Program-made: the position numbers and the translations under genes | Source of the DNA: Psychrobacter immobilis | GTDB taxonomy: Bacteria; Pseudomonadota; Gammaproteobacteria; Pseudomonadales; Moraxellaceae | Reading direction: 5' to 3' | NCBI RefSeq assembly: GCF_904846175.1 | Contig: NZ_CAJGZM010000006.1 | Location: 107,540-171,539, forward strand | DNA: 64,000 nt | Notes under the pieces: model-generated | What the model was told of the DNA's origin: nothing | Databases searched by the model: none | What the model saw: only the letters and a program-made list of their open reading frames with translations | Shown here: one piece after another, positions 10,216 through 20,177 of the stretch | How positions within the stretch are numbered: the stretch's first letter is position 1 | Layout of the letters: each line of letters starts with the position of its first letter

Positions 10216-10697
10216 AAGGTATCCTTATTAATGATTAAGTTTTTAATTGGCACTATTTATAAATTGGTACTGTTTATTAATTGACGCTGTTTAAATGATA
10301 GGTACTAAGACATTATCAATAATAGGTCAGTACTTTATAACTGTTGAATGTTTATCGTGGTCAATAAAAATTTGCGTCATTATATCATTTTGTTTTCGGC
10401 TGCGCTTAATGCATAAATTTTTATTGAGGATAGGCAGTTTGTTTATACTTATAAAAAAATATTAAGAGATGACTGCTTAGCAATAGCCTTGGAACAATGA
10501 ACGTGCATTAGTAAGGGAAGCAGTAAAAGTTTGCTAATGAATGGTTAACCGCCTTCATTAGAATCCTGCTAAGATAATCTCAAGCTATCGTTAATAGATT
10601 GCCTTTAGTGATTAGTAAGTAATGAGCATCTAACCGCAACAATAATACTTATCACCAATAGTATTTATCGCCAATATTAGTGGAGAGTAAACCCAGC
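10216..10697. other. Divergent promoter region between cysM and the gacS-like gene, 482 bp
   Basis: This AT-rich intergenic region carries the start signals of both divergent genes. The cysM side has AAGGA before its ATG and the kinase side has GGAGAG at 10682-10687. No frame or clear structured RNA is visible. Confidence 0.5.
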
Positions 10698-13600
10698 ATG
10701 GCTTATAAAAAACGTTTTGATACTAGTAGTGCTTATGGTCAGCTGATTATATTGGTGTTTTTGCCGATTTGTTTATTGGCAGCGGTCGGTGGCATGTTGG
10801 TGTTTTATGAAACCATGCGTGCTAGCAATTCAGAGCAAGAAGCGTTAGCAGAGGCGGTGCTGATTCGTTATACGCCAACGATTGCGGAGCTGGTTCCTGA
10901 GCTATTAGTAGAGAAAGAGAAGCAGCAAGCAGAAAAAGGCGATGGTAAAAGCAAGACAAATACGAAGTCGCAAGCGGCGATAGAAACCCTGGAAAGTATT
11001 CAAGATAGGTTAGGGCGCATGCAGTCTGAGCAGCATGTCCAGCGTATTGCCATTATTAATCAGGATAATGAAGTGCTAGCAAGCGTCGGTTATGGTATCG
11101 ATGAAACTTGGCCACTGATAGAATCTTCAGAGCGCTTCTTATCGCAAAAACCAACGCCCATTGGCACAGCTTACGGTAGTAGCTTGGGTGAGTTTGATGG
11201 GCAGCAATTGTGGTTAATGATCGATATGGATAACGAGCCGCTTTATATCGCTCGTTATCGTATTGCCATGGCACTGGCGATTACCGGTTTATTTACGATT
11301 TTAATTTTGTTATTAAGCTTAAATATCTATTCAAAACGTTGGATTGCGCCAATTTACGAGCTGCGCCTGCAATTACAACGTACCCATGTCGACAATCTTT
11401 ATCAGCCTATTCCAGTGGAATCAAATGGTGAGCTGAATTTATTACAGCAAGATTTGGTCAAGACCTTACGTCGTCTACATGTAAGCTTCCAAGATTTGAA
11501 AGACCATGCTGAGCAAACCGAAGATGATTTGCGCTTGGCATTTGATGAGATGGAAATGCAAAATATCTCTATCCGTAATGCCCGTGATGCCGCAATCTCA
11601 ACCAGCCAAGCAAAATCGGCATTTTTGGCCAATATCAGTCATGAATTGCGTACACCATTAAACAGTATCGATGGCTTTATTAATTTGCTGGCACGTCACG
11701 GTGAGCTTAATCCTGAACAAGACTTGTACGTACAAACTATTCGTAAATCGTCGGCGCATCTATTAGCGTTAGTCAACGACGTATTAGATTTTTCCAAGAT
11801 TGAAGCAGGCAAGCTAGTACTTGATCGTCATGAGTTCGACCTTTATGACACCATCTATGACGTGGTCGATATGCTATCGCCGGTTTCTGCAGAAAAAGGT
11901 CTACGTATGGCGGTGTTGTTTTATAACGACGTGCCGATGCGCATCAACGGCGATGCCCTGCGTCTTAAACAAGTACTGACCAATATCGTCGGTAATGCCA
12001 TTAAATTCACCGATAGTGGAGACGTGGTCGTTCGCGTCAGCTTAGACGATCATCGCGACAATTACTTGATGATTAGCGTGCAAGATAGCGGTAAAGGTAT
12101 CTCGCTGTCTGACCAAAAAATGCTCTTTCAAAGCTTTAGTCAAGGTGATCCATCGATTACGCGTCAATACGGCGGTACAGGTTTGGGTCTGGTCATCTCC
12201 AAGCAATTAACGCGGCTGATGGGCGGCGATATTGGCTTTTATGACAATGTGCAAGAAAATATCTCTAATCAGGGAGCAACGTTTTGGTTTCGGATGCCAG
12301 CGCATGTCGATGTTTTAGAAGCGGCGACTGGACAAACGATTGAGCTGCCAGTACTCGCACCGCTTGCCAGCGATACGGATGAATTTAATGTGCTCGTTTG
12401 GATTAATCATCTGGCATCGATACAGGTGCTTAAAGCCAGCTTGCAACATTTACCGATTACCCTAACCCAAGCCAATTCTTTACCGGGCGTTCTTGAGTCG
12501 CTCAAAGAGCGCGGCAATTACTGGGATTGGGTCATCGTTGATGACGATACGCAAGACGATATGATGGCGCTGCTCAAACAGATTCGCCTGCATTATCAGG
12601 GTAAGCTGGCGGTATTTGGCTATCAAGTTGCCGCTGACCAAGCGCTGCTCAATCGTTATCATGCCAATATTTTGTATGAGCCATTGGATAAAAGACAGCT
12701 CTATGCGATGCTTGATACGCAAAAGCGCAGCGCTCCAAGTGGGATTCAAGAGCCACGTTGGAAGGGCGTTACTGTCTTAGCCGTCGACGATCATCTGCCA
12801 AACTTACTGGTACTTGATGCGCTATTAAGTGAGCTTGGTATCCATGTGATTACTGCCAGTAGTGGTTTTGATGCGATAGAAATCATCAGTAAACAGCAAA
12901 CCAAACATATCAAAACTGCTAAAACTGAAAAACAAAGTCTGTCGAAAAAGACCCAAATATCTAAAGCTGAGGCCCGCGACGATGTCAGTAAATCGGCGGT
13001 TGGCTCATTACATCTTGACGATGCTACGACAGATGATAAGAGCAATGCGGCGGACAAAAATAGCATCGATTTGATATTTATGGATATTCAAATGCCTCGT
13101 ATGTCAGGGCATGAAGCAGCGCGCCAAATCCGTAATATCGAAACCCCTGATAATCATATTCCAATTATTGCCTTGACCGCTCATGGCTTAGCTGATGAGC
13201 GCGATAAGTTGATTGCGAGCGGCATCAATGATTATGTGGGTAAACCTATTAGCCAGCCACAATTATTGCAAGTGCTACAAAAATGGCTTGGTCGTACCAC
13301 TTCAGTACTGCCATTGAATGCCCTTGCTAATGATGATTTACACCCTGTAAATTCGCCTAGCTCGGATTTGCCAAGTTCTAATTTCAATAATGCATTAATG
13401 CAAGACTCTTTAACGGCGTATACAGATCTGACAGCGCCGACTTATCCTATAGTGAAAGGTGATAAGGGTAATCGAGGTGCTGAAGCGATGAGTCCAGCAA
13501 AAATTACCCGCCCTTTATCGCTGAAGAAAATTCGCGATGATTACTTGCGTGACAGTCAGCCACGTGAAGATTATAGACGTGAGACACCGCGCGAGACCCA

Positions 13601-14162
13601 ACCACGCTATGAGAATTTGCGCTATCAAGAGCAGGGTCAAGCACCATTGTTTTATCCGCCCTATCAAATGACAGATAGTACTAAAGATAAGCAGATTGTA
13701 GAAACAACGCAAGGTCAAAATAATACGGGCTTGGGCGCAAACTTTCTTAATACTTTGGAGATTTTAAATTGGCAAGATGCCTTAACGCGTTCAGCCAATA
13801 AACCCGATTTGGCTGCCAAGCTGATTATTATGATGCTTGATACTATCAATGATGAAAAGCAAGCGTTGATACAGGCATGGGAGAGTCGCAACCGCAGTAC
13901 GCTTGCGCAAATTGCCCATCGTATATTGGGTGGCAGTCGTTATACAGGCGTGCCGCAATTGCGTCAGGCCAGCCAAGATTTAGAGGATAAATGCTTATTA
14001 AATATCCAACATACCACGCCCGCCCAATTTACGATGCTTGAACCTTATTTTAACGCGCTATTGACCGCGTTAAATAACTTACAAACACTGGATTTATCGG
14101 CTTATCCGCAGCTTAATTATCATCGTTTGAGTGAAAATGATATGACGTGGAAAATGATTTAG
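10698..14162 (+). CDS. gacS: GacS/BarA-type tripartite hybrid sensor histidine kinase
   Basis: The domain order is that of GacS/BarA: TM1 (about residues 15-38), a periplasmic sensor of about 150 residues, TM2 (about 188-210), HAMP, a HisKA domain with phospho-His315 in NISHELRTPLNS, a HATPase domain (NAIKFTDSG, DSGKGI, GGTGLGL), a receiver with Asp796 (FMDIQMPRMSG), and a C-terminal Hpt with His1074 (IAHRILGG). The kinase feeds a GacA/UvrY response regulator, not in this window, that normally drives CsrA-antagonising small RNAs. I chose ATG 10698 over the upstream GTG 10680 because GGAGAG sits ten bases before it. About 55 charged residues interrupt the receiver between its acid pocket and the phospho-Asp strand, and a Gln/Arg-rich linker of about 190 residues precedes Hpt. 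Confidence 0.92.
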   Translation: MAYKKRFDTSSAYGQLIILVFLPICLLAAVGGMLVFYETMRASNSEQEALAEAVLIRYTPTIAELVPELLVEKEKQQAEKGDGKSKTNTKSQAAIETLESIQDRLGRMQSEQHVQRIAIINQDNEVLASVGYGIDETWPLIESSERFLSQKPTPIGTAYGSSLGEFDGQQLWLMIDMDNEPLYIARYRIAMALAITGLFTILILLLSLNIYSKRWIAPIYELRLQLQRTHVDNLYQPIPVESNGELNLLQQDLVKTLRRLHVSFQDLKDHAEQTEDDLRLAFDEMEMQNISIRNARDAAISTSQAKSAFLANISHELRTPLNSIDGFINLLARHGELNPEQDLYVQTIRKSSAHLLALVNDVLDFSKIEAGKLVLDRHEFDLYDTIYDVVDMLSPVSAEKGLRMAVLFYNDVPMRINGDALRLKQVLTNIVGNAIKFTDSGDVVVRVSLDDHRDNYLMISVQDSGKGISLSDQKMLFQSFSQGDPSITRQYGGTGLGLVISKQLTRLMGGDIGFYDNVQENISNQGATFWFRMPAHVDVLEAATGQTIELPVLAPLASDTDEFNVLVWINHLASIQVLKASLQHLPITLTQANSLPGVLESLKERGNYWDWVIVDDDTQDDMMALLKQIRLHYQGKLAVFGYQVAADQALLNRYHANILYEPLDKRQLYAMLDTQKRSAPSGIQEPRWKGVTVLAVDDHLPNLLVLDALLSELGIHVITASSGFDAIEIISKQQTKHIKTAKTEKQSLSKKTQISKAEARDDVSKSAVGSLHLDDATTDDKSNAADKNSIDLIFMDIQMPRMSGHEAARQIRNIETPDNHIPIIALTAHGLADERDKLIASGINDYVGKPISQPQLLQVLQKWLGRTTSVLPLNALANDDLHPVNSPSSDLPSSNFNNALMQDSLTAYTDLTAPTYPIVKGDKGNRGAEAMSPAKITRPLSLKKIRDDYLRDSQPREDYRRETPRETQPRYENLRYQEQGQAPLFYPPYQMTDSTKDKQIVETTQGQNNTGLGANFLNTLEILNWQDALTRSANKPDLAAKLIIMMLDTINDEKQALIQAWESRNRSTLAQIAHRILGGSRYTGVPQLRQASQDLEDKCLLNIQHTTPAQFTMLEPYFNALLTALNNLQTLDLSAYPQLNYHRLSENDMTWKMI

Positions 14163-14346
14163 GACAGTTGGTTTTATAGTTAATTTACTTTAAAACCGAT
14201 ACAGTACTTAGACAGAGATTAAAGGGTGCGAACGGTAAACGATACCCTAGCAGTCAGTTATTGATAAGGAAGGGTTCGTGCAAGGCTGTTAATATTAATC
14301 TGAGCACCAACCATTACAGTTGTTTTATTTATTATTAAGGATGATT

Positions 14347-15159
14347 ATGCACGCTATTGCCACTTACCAGTATGAGACATTACAAGTCAGCGCGACCGAC
14401 AACATAATAACGGTGACCATCAATCGACCGGAAAAAAAGAACGCCATGAGTTTTAAAGTGGTGCAAGAGTTGATAGCAGTCGCCGGTCGTATCAGTAAAG
14501 ATAAAAGCGTACGCGCGGTGATTCTTAATGGCGCGGAAGGAACATTTTGTGCTGGTATCGATTTGGGCGATTTAAACCATCCTAAAAATCAAGCCTTTGC
14601 GCTATGGGAGCTGGTTAAACCTTGGCAAAGTCTATTTCAACGCGTCTGCTTGGTTTGGCGTGATGTCCCTGTGCCTGTTATTGCCGTGCTTGAAGGCTAT
14701 TGTATTGGCGCAGGCTTACAGCTGGCGCTGGCATGTGATGTGCGTATCAGCCATCCTGATTGCAAATTGTCTATTATGGAAGCCAAGTGGGGGCTGGTTC
14801 CTGACATGGGCTTAACGCAATCAGGGTTTGGCGTCGTACGCGCTGATATCTTAAAAGAGCTGGCAATGACGGCTTGTACCGTGAATGCCGAGGAAGGTAA
14901 AGCGCTTGGGTTAGTCAGCCATTGTAGTGAGACGCCACTTGAGGAGGCGCAAAAGCTTGCTGCCGAGTTTGCTGAGCGTTCACCCGATGCGGTGCTGGCA
15001 AGTAAACGCGTTATTAATGCCATGTTCCAACAGCCAGCTACGACGTTGTATAAAGAAAAATTCTGGCAGTTAAAAATGATGTTCGGTCGCAACCGTAAGC
15101 TGGCGCTTAGAAAAGCCAAGCAAGCCAGTACCGCTTTTGGCAAACGTCAATTCCGTTAG
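14347..15159 (+). CDS. Enoyl-CoA hydratase/isomerase (crotonase) family protein
   Basis: This 270-residue crotonase-fold enzyme acts on acyl-CoA thioesters, probably in fatty-acid beta-oxidation. The oxyanion-hole segments are EGTFCAGIDLGDL and GYCIGAGLQLALACDVRI. In the acid/base region, MEAKWGLVPDMG has an Asp where dienoyl-CoA isomerases carry one, so a 3,5-2,4-dienoyl-CoA isomerase-like reaction is as likely as simple hydration. An upstream TTG extends the frame by nine codons, but ATG 14347 has TAAGGA six bases before it. The gene stands alone between the gacS-like gene and an exporter gene. Exact substrate is not visible from sequence. Confidence 0.85.
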   Translation: MHAIATYQYETLQVSATDNIITVTINRPEKKNAMSFKVVQELIAVAGRISKDKSVRAVILNGAEGTFCAGIDLGDLNHPKNQAFALWELVKPWQSLFQRVCLVWRDVPVPVIAVLEGYCIGAGLQLALACDVRISHPDCKLSIMEAKWGLVPDMGLTQSGFGVVRADILKELAMTACTVNAEEGKALGLVSHCSETPLEEAQKLAAEFAERSPDAVLASKRVINAMFQQPATTLYKEKFWQLKMMFGRNRKLALRKAKQASTAFGKRQFR

Positions 15160-15423
15160 ACAAATTAGCCATATTTAGCCACTGTATTTGAGTGATACAG
15201 GTTTATTTTATTCACATCAAGCATCTATTGAATTACAAGCAGATAGTGCAATATAGCATTATCTGTTTTTGTAGACGGCTTGCGTTGCTGCCTGTCAGTA
15301 TGCATCATTGTTTGTAGAAGTTATTTTTAACAAAGCTTGGTTTAAAATAAAAGCCTATTAAAATTACACAACAAACCGCGCATCAATAATAAAATAATCA
15401 TCACTCTATCATATGGTCTAACT

Positions 15424-16683
15424 ATGTCTGCTCCAAAATCCTCCCTGCCCAATAAACCAAATGCTGCTGACCGAGTGCGCTCTGCTGATTTACCCGTTGC
15501 ATGGATTATGATGCTTGGGCTTATCGTAGCAGTCGGACCATTATCGATTGATATGTATCTGCCAGCATTACCATCGATGGCAGATGATTTTGGTGTATCG
15601 ACCGCATTTATGGCCAACTCTGTTCCGGCTTATTTTGTTGGTTTGGTATTTGGGCAGCTGTTTTATGGTCCCTTTAGTGATCGCGTCGGTCGCGTCAAAC
15701 CTTTATATATCGGTATGACCTTATATGTGATTGCCTCGATTGTTTGTGCAACTACCGATAATGAATACGTATTGTTTGTCGGTCGTACCTTTCAAGCGCT
15801 CGGTGCTTGCGTTGGTGCGGTTGTGACTCGCGCGGCAATCAGGGATCGACTGACAGCCAAACAAACCGCCAAAGCCTTTTCTATTATGATATTGGTGATG
15901 GGCTTAGCACCGATATTAGCGCCATCCCTTGGTGCTGTATTTTTACAGTTCTTTAGTTGGCATTCTATCTTTTGGTTTTTGGCGGCTTTTGGCACGCTAA
16001 ACTTATTACTCACCAAGTTCTTTTTCTTTGAAACGCTGACTGAAGAAAACCGAAATGTTCGTCCTGCCAAAGAAGTACTCAGTCAATATTGGGATTTATT
16101 AAAAGACCCGACTTTTAACTATCCAGCGATTGGCGGCGGCTTATTAATGGGGGCTATGTTTGTCTATATTAGCTCGGCTTCTGAATTAATCATGGATACC
16201 TATGGTGTCTCAGCCACACATTTTGGATGGTTATTTGGGATGAATGCGGCAGGGTTTGTAGGACTAACCCAGCTGAATCAATGGTTAACCAATCGTTTTC
16301 GTATTTTAAGTATCCTGCGGTTTGGGGCGATGATGCAGGTCATTTCTGCCGGGGCGTTATTTGTAATAGGTATAGTCTTTGGTACGGATGCATGGTTGCC
16401 GCTGGTTTTAGCCTGTATTTTCTTCTGTATTGCCGGCTTAGGTCTGACGCAGCCAAACGCCTCGGCGATTGCACTCGCTTTTCAAAAGCGCCGTGCTGGC
16501 ATGGCAAGTGCGATGCAGGGCTCTTTGATGTTTTCAGTCGGTATTTTTGGCGGTCTATTATTAAACTTATTCCCCGTCAATCCGGTGCTAAAGATAGGTA
16601 TCGCGATGTTTGCGCTGATGAGTCTTGGCACTTATTTAATTTGGCAAATAGACCGTAATTTGAATTTGGATAATGCGGATTGA
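15424..16683 (+). CDS. Bcr/CflA-family drug resistance MFS transporter
   Basis: The 419-residue product is an inner-membrane major-facilitator exporter with about twelve hydrophobic segments. The TM1 signature GPLSIDMYLPALPSMADDFG is typical of the Bcr/CflA group of drug:proton antiporters (bicyclomycin, chloramphenicol and similar substrates). The loop 2-3 motif FGQLFYGPFSDRVGR is the MFS motif A. A short basic, Pro/Asn-rich cytoplasmic N-terminus of about 25 residues precedes TM1. The actual substrate cannot be told from sequence. No strong Shine-Dalgarno is seen before the ATG. A good terminator follows at 16719-16761, so it is probably transcribed alone. Confidence 0.9.
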   Translation: MSAPKSSLPNKPNAADRVRSADLPVAWIMMLGLIVAVGPLSIDMYLPALPSMADDFGVSTAFMANSVPAYFVGLVFGQLFYGPFSDRVGRVKPLYIGMTLYVIASIVCATTDNEYVLFVGRTFQALGACVGAVVTRAAIRDRLTAKQTAKAFSIMILVMGLAPILAPSLGAVFLQFFSWHSIFWFLAAFGTLNLLLTKFFFFETLTEENRNVRPAKEVLSQYWDLLKDPTFNYPAIGGGLLMGAMFVYISSASELIMDTYGVSATHFGWLFGMNAAGFVGLTQLNQWLTNRFRILSILRFGAMMQVISAGALFVIGIVFGTDAWLPLVLACIFFCIAGLGLTQPNASAIALAFQKRRAGMASAMQGSLMFSVGIFGGLLLNLFPVNPVLKIGIAMFALMSLGTYLIWQIDRNLNLDNAD

Positions 16684-16718
16684 TTAATCGATAAATTTCA
16701 TTCAATTTTAGTTTTTGT

Positions 16719-16761
16719 AAAAAAGTATTCAGTGCGTCGCAAACGTCTGAATACTTTTTTT
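16719..16761 (+). terminator. Intrinsic terminator after the MFS gene
   Basis: Stem AAAAAGTATTCAG pairs with CTGAATACTTTTT across a 14-base loop, followed by a T-run. Confidence 0.8.
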
Positions 16762-17066
16762 ATGTCTGTTATTTCCTCTAGTTCTTCCTGCTTATTAGAT
16801 TTTTGGCTCAATAAATACATTTTTAATGAATATTTGTTTGTTATATTTTTAAGTAATGACTTCGTTCGCACCTACCATTCTATATAAGTTTATTGCCATA
16901 TATGAAAATATGTACGCTATAGCCAAACAAAATTATTGCAATAGTAGAATTGCTCAATTATTATCCAGCGTAACTTCTTGTAATAGATTGTTGTATAAGT
17001 ATTACAATGTTTTTTAATAGGATTTTCTTTGATTTGTAAGATAACGCCGAGGCATAAGGATAGGAT
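16762..17066. other. Promoter region of the sensory module, about 305 bp
   Basis: AT-rich sequence between the terminator of the MFS gene and the binding-protein gene. It must contain the promoter of the 17067-21596 module. AGGAT-type boxes just before 17067 serve as ribosome-binding site. Exact promoter boxes are not assigned. Confidence 0.45.
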
Positions 17067-17948
17067 ATGAAGCAGTTATATCGAGTGTTACCGATTATGT
17101 TGAGTGTGGGTTTATTTGGATGTGGTAATTCTTCTAATCAAGAAAGTGTCAATGCCACTGCCAACGGTGCGACCGATAGTAAAGACAACTTCGTCAGTCA
17201 GCTACCTGATACAGCGCCAGTGATAAAAGTTGCGACTACAGGCACAATGCCTCCGTTTTCTTTCCAAGATGACTACGGCAATATGCAAGGTATTGACATT
17301 GATTCGATTCGTGCTATCGGCGAGGAGCAAGGTTTTAAGGTCGAGTTTTATAAAGAGACTTGGCAAAACATGTTTGATAGCGTGGCATCAGGTGGTCGTG
17401 ATTTAGCGATATCAGGCATTTCCTACAAAGATGACCGTGCTGAAAAGTACGGTTTATCTGATACTTATTTCTTTAATCCCTCTTCAATCATGTATGCAAA
17501 AAGCAATGTGACAATTAATGGCATTGAAGACTTACAAGGTATGCATGTCGCTGCTATGGAAGGCTCAAAGCAAGATGATCAGCTCAAAGCCATGGGCAAA
17601 TATAGTCAAATGACTACTGAAAGCACAGCCTTTCTGCTATTTGAAGACCTCATGCAAGGAAAGGTTGACGTCATTTTGCATGATTTACCTATTTTACAAT
17701 ATACGGCAAAAAACCACTCTGAATATAAAGTGACTATCGTGCCTTATGAAGGTGAAGACAACCCTTCAGCCCAGCAAGTGATATTGATGGCAAAGGGTAA
17801 TGCTAAGCTTATCAAGAACGTTAATGAAGGTATTGCTAAGCTGAAAGATAAAGGCACATTTAAAGAGATTGAGCAAAAATGGTTGGGCGGAACGGCTCCT
17901 GCTACTACTAGTAATACAACCACTCAGCAAACGAATAAAGGAGCTTAG
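17067..17948 (+). CDS. Amino-acid-type solute-binding lipoprotein (SBP family 3)
   Basis: The 293-residue product begins with a lipoprotein signal peptide whose lipobox ends in LFGC (Cys19). The mature part is a family 3 periplasmic binding protein of the polar amino-acid type: strand VIKVATTGTMPPFSF, helix GIDIDSIRAIGEEQG, the hinge-region DDRAEKYGLSDTYF with its ligand-carboxylate Arg, and a C-terminal lobe ending at QKWLGG, then a Thr/Asn-rich tail. No ABC permease or ATPase gene is nearby. Instead a membrane kinase gene starts six bases after its stop, and the AAGGAG used by that gene lies within its last codons. This points to a role as ligand sensor for the kinase and not, or not only, in transport. 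Confidence 0.88.
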   Translation: MKQLYRVLPIMLSVGLFGCGNSSNQESVNATANGATDSKDNFVSQLPDTAPVIKVATTGTMPPFSFQDDYGNMQGIDIDSIRAIGEEQGFKVEFYKETWQNMFDSVASGGRDLAISGISYKDDRAEKYGLSDTYFFNPSSIMYAKSNVTINGIEDLQGMHVAAMEGSKQDDQLKAMGKYSQMTTESTAFLLFEDLMQGKVDVILHDLPILQYTAKNHSEYKVTIVPYEGEDNPSAQQVILMAKGNAKLIKNVNEGIAKLKDKGTFKEIEQKWLGGTAPATTSNTTTQQTNKGA

Positions 17949-17953
17949 AGAAG

Positions 17954-20158
17954 ATGGCAACCCCACATAATATTGACAATAAACGCTATCGCAGTCTAAT
18001 TGTTTCAATTGCACTGTTTTTATCCTTGATTGGCGCATTGCTGGCATTTACTTTCTATACATCAAGCTTGCTTGAAAGAAATACGGTCTTAATTGATCAA
18101 ACCAACCAAGTCGCCAACAGCGCCCAAGCGGTAATTAAAGATCTATTCGACTTAGATAGTAGTTATGGCGAAGACACTAACTCTCCGCATATCCAGCGAG
18201 TTTTAGAGCGTTTGGAGCAAAATGCAACTCTGATTACCAGCTCTATTAATGCCATCGAGCAAGGTGGCGAAATCACCGACGTTGATAGTAAAAGTTATAA
18301 TTTACCAAAGATTAATAGTCAGTCTCAGACCCAGATTACGGCGGCTAATGAGCAATGGCAGCTTTTAGCACCTAAGATCCAAGCTTATCTAAAAGACGCT
18401 GATAATATCATGGTCGATTCGTCTGATGAATTGACTCAAGCAGTAGAGCAAGCAAAGACCTCAAGTTTGCTCATTAATGACTCGTTGGACCAGCTCACCG
18501 ATGAAGTGTTTATTAACGCCGAACGCCAAGCAGATACGATTCGTCTGATTCAGATATTGGGTGTTGCAGCTATTTTTGCTTACTTCCTAATCTTCGTATT
18601 CTTCTTTGTACGTCGTTTGCGTGATACCGATGCTGAAGCATTGGCTGCTCGTCGCGAAACGCAAGAAATCATGGAAACCGTCAATACGGGTCTATTCTTG
18701 TTAGATAAAGATTTGAATATTGGTCAGCAGCATTCACGTGCTCTAAACGGCATTATTGGTGAAGAAAGATTGTCAGGTGAAAACTTTGCCGATGTACTAC
18801 GTGGCCGTATTTCAGACAAAGATTTGAAAACCACGCGTCAGTTTATCGAGCAGTTATATAACCCACGCGTCAAAGAAAAACTGGTTGATTCTTTAAACCC
18901 ATTGCATAAAGTCATGCTGCACAACGCTTCTGGCGAAGAGAGCACCACAAGCCGCTTCCTAGACTTTAAGTTTTCACGCGTTTATGAAGACAAAGATATT
19001 GCCCGCATTTTGGTCAACGTCAATGACGTCTCAGATGCTGTTTATCTAGAGCAGCGCTTAGAAAAAGAGCGTTCGCAAAATGACATGCAAATTGAAATGT
19101 CGACCACCATCTTAAACGTCAATCCAAAAATTATTAATGAATTTATTAATAACACCAAAGTTCATATCGATAAGATGAACAACATTTTGAAAAATCCTGG
19201 TAGCTCGCAATTTGAGCTTGAAGGTAAGCTGAATGCGATTTATCGCGAAATGCACAGCTTAAAAGGTGAAGCGTCGGCACTTAAGCTGCACAGCTTTACT
19301 AAAATCGCCTCAGACGCTGAAGACAAACTGGATGCCTTGCAAAATCAGGGCAAACTATCAGGTAATAATTTCTTACCACTGGCTGTCCATTTAGACGACT
19401 TACTTAGCCTCTCGAATACTATTGAGACATTAGGTGAGCGCATCAACCAAGCTGCGCCAAAGAATAATGCTAGCACTCAGCCGATGACAAAAGCACCTGT
19501 ATCGGCGAGTTCATCAATCGCTACCCATGCGCCAGCATCAAATAAATCAATTGAGACTGCGTCTTTTGCCGGCGGCAATAACATTGATTTGAGTGATGAT
19601 TTAGCGGATGAGCAGTTAGCGTACTATCAAGATTTTGCGCAAGATATCGCGGTTAGACAAGGCAAACAAGTACAGCTAAATGGTCATAATTTAGCGCACG
19701 TTACTATCCCTGAAGGTCTTAAAAAACCAGTTCGGGAAATCAGCATTCAATTATTACGTAATGCAGTGGTACATGGGGTTGAGTCTCCTAAAGCGCGTCA
19801 GACTGCTGGTAAGCCTGCCGTAGGTAGTATTGATTTAGAGATGCAGCGTGACGCTCAAAACCTAGTCATCGTGTTACAAGATGACGGTCAGGGTATCAAC
19901 TACGAAGGCATCCGTAATAAATTAATCGCCGATGGTCGCTTCAGTCATGAAGACGCAAGCGCGCTTACTGAAGGTGATTTGCTTAAAACATTATTTTCTT
20001 CTGGGTTCTCGACTAAAGAGCATGCGGATGAAGATGGTGGACGCGGCGTGGGCTTAGATGTCATCAAGGCTTTAGTAAAAGAATATGACGGTAAGCTTAA
20101 TGTAAACAGTGAGCTTGGCAAAATGACCCGTTTTGTCATTACCTTACCGACCGCGTAA
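17954..20158 (+). CDS. CheA-like membrane histidine kinase with internal Hpt domain and no CheW domain
   Basis: The 734-residue product has TM1 (about 13-36), a periplasmic helical sensor region of about 155 residues, TM2 (about 196-217), and a PAS-like region (about 230-360, ETVNTGLFLLDKDLNI). An Hpt domain with His434 (REMHSLKGEASALK) follows, then a linker of about 70 Ser/Ala-rich residues, and a CheA-type ATPase domain: QLLRNAVVHGVES as N box, LQDDGQGINYEGI and GGRGVGLDVIK as G boxes. It ends right after the ATPase domain, so the CheW-like P5 domain of chemotaxis CheA is absent. It follows the binding-protein gene by 5 bp and precedes a CheY-like gene by 19 bp, so the three probably form one operon. 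His434 is the likely phospho-donor to that receiver. Confidence 0.85.
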   Translation: MATPHNIDNKRYRSLIVSIALFLSLIGALLAFTFYTSSLLERNTVLIDQTNQVANSAQAVIKDLFDLDSSYGEDTNSPHIQRVLERLEQNATLITSSINAIEQGGEITDVDSKSYNLPKINSQSQTQITAANEQWQLLAPKIQAYLKDADNIMVDSSDELTQAVEQAKTSSLLINDSLDQLTDEVFINAERQADTIRLIQILGVAAIFAYFLIFVFFFVRRLRDTDAEALAARRETQEIMETVNTGLFLLDKDLNIGQQHSRALNGIIGEERLSGENFADVLRGRISDKDLKTTRQFIEQLYNPRVKEKLVDSLNPLHKVMLHNASGEESTTSRFLDFKFSRVYEDKDIARILVNVNDVSDAVYLEQRLEKERSQNDMQIEMSTTILNVNPKIINEFINNTKVHIDKMNNILKNPGSSQFELEGKLNAIYREMHSLKGEASALKLHSFTKIASDAEDKLDALQNQGKLSGNNFLPLAVHLDDLLSLSNTIETLGERINQAAPKNNASTQPMTKAPVSASSSIATHAPASNKSIETASFAGGNNIDLSDDLADEQLAYYQDFAQDIAVRQGKQVQLNGHNLAHVTIPEGLKKPVREISIQLLRNAVVHGVESPKARQTAGKPAVGSIDLEMQRDAQNLVIVLQDDGQGINYEGIRNKLIADGRFSHEDASALTEGDLLKTLFSSGFSTKEHADEDGGRGVGLDVIKALVKEYDGKLNVNSELGKMTRFVITLPTA

Positions 20159-20177
20159 TTAAGGATAAAGAGACATT

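Noticed and set aside
14697..15143. A 148-codon minus-strand frame inside the crotonase gene
   Set aside because: It lies fully opposite a gene with clear active-site motifs and its translation has shadow-type Ser/Ala composition.
17067..17948. Reading the binding lipoprotein as part of an amino-acid ABC importer
   Set aside because: No permease or ATPase gene lies on either side; the next gene, 5 bp later, is a sensor kinase. Transport use with remote permeases is not excluded.
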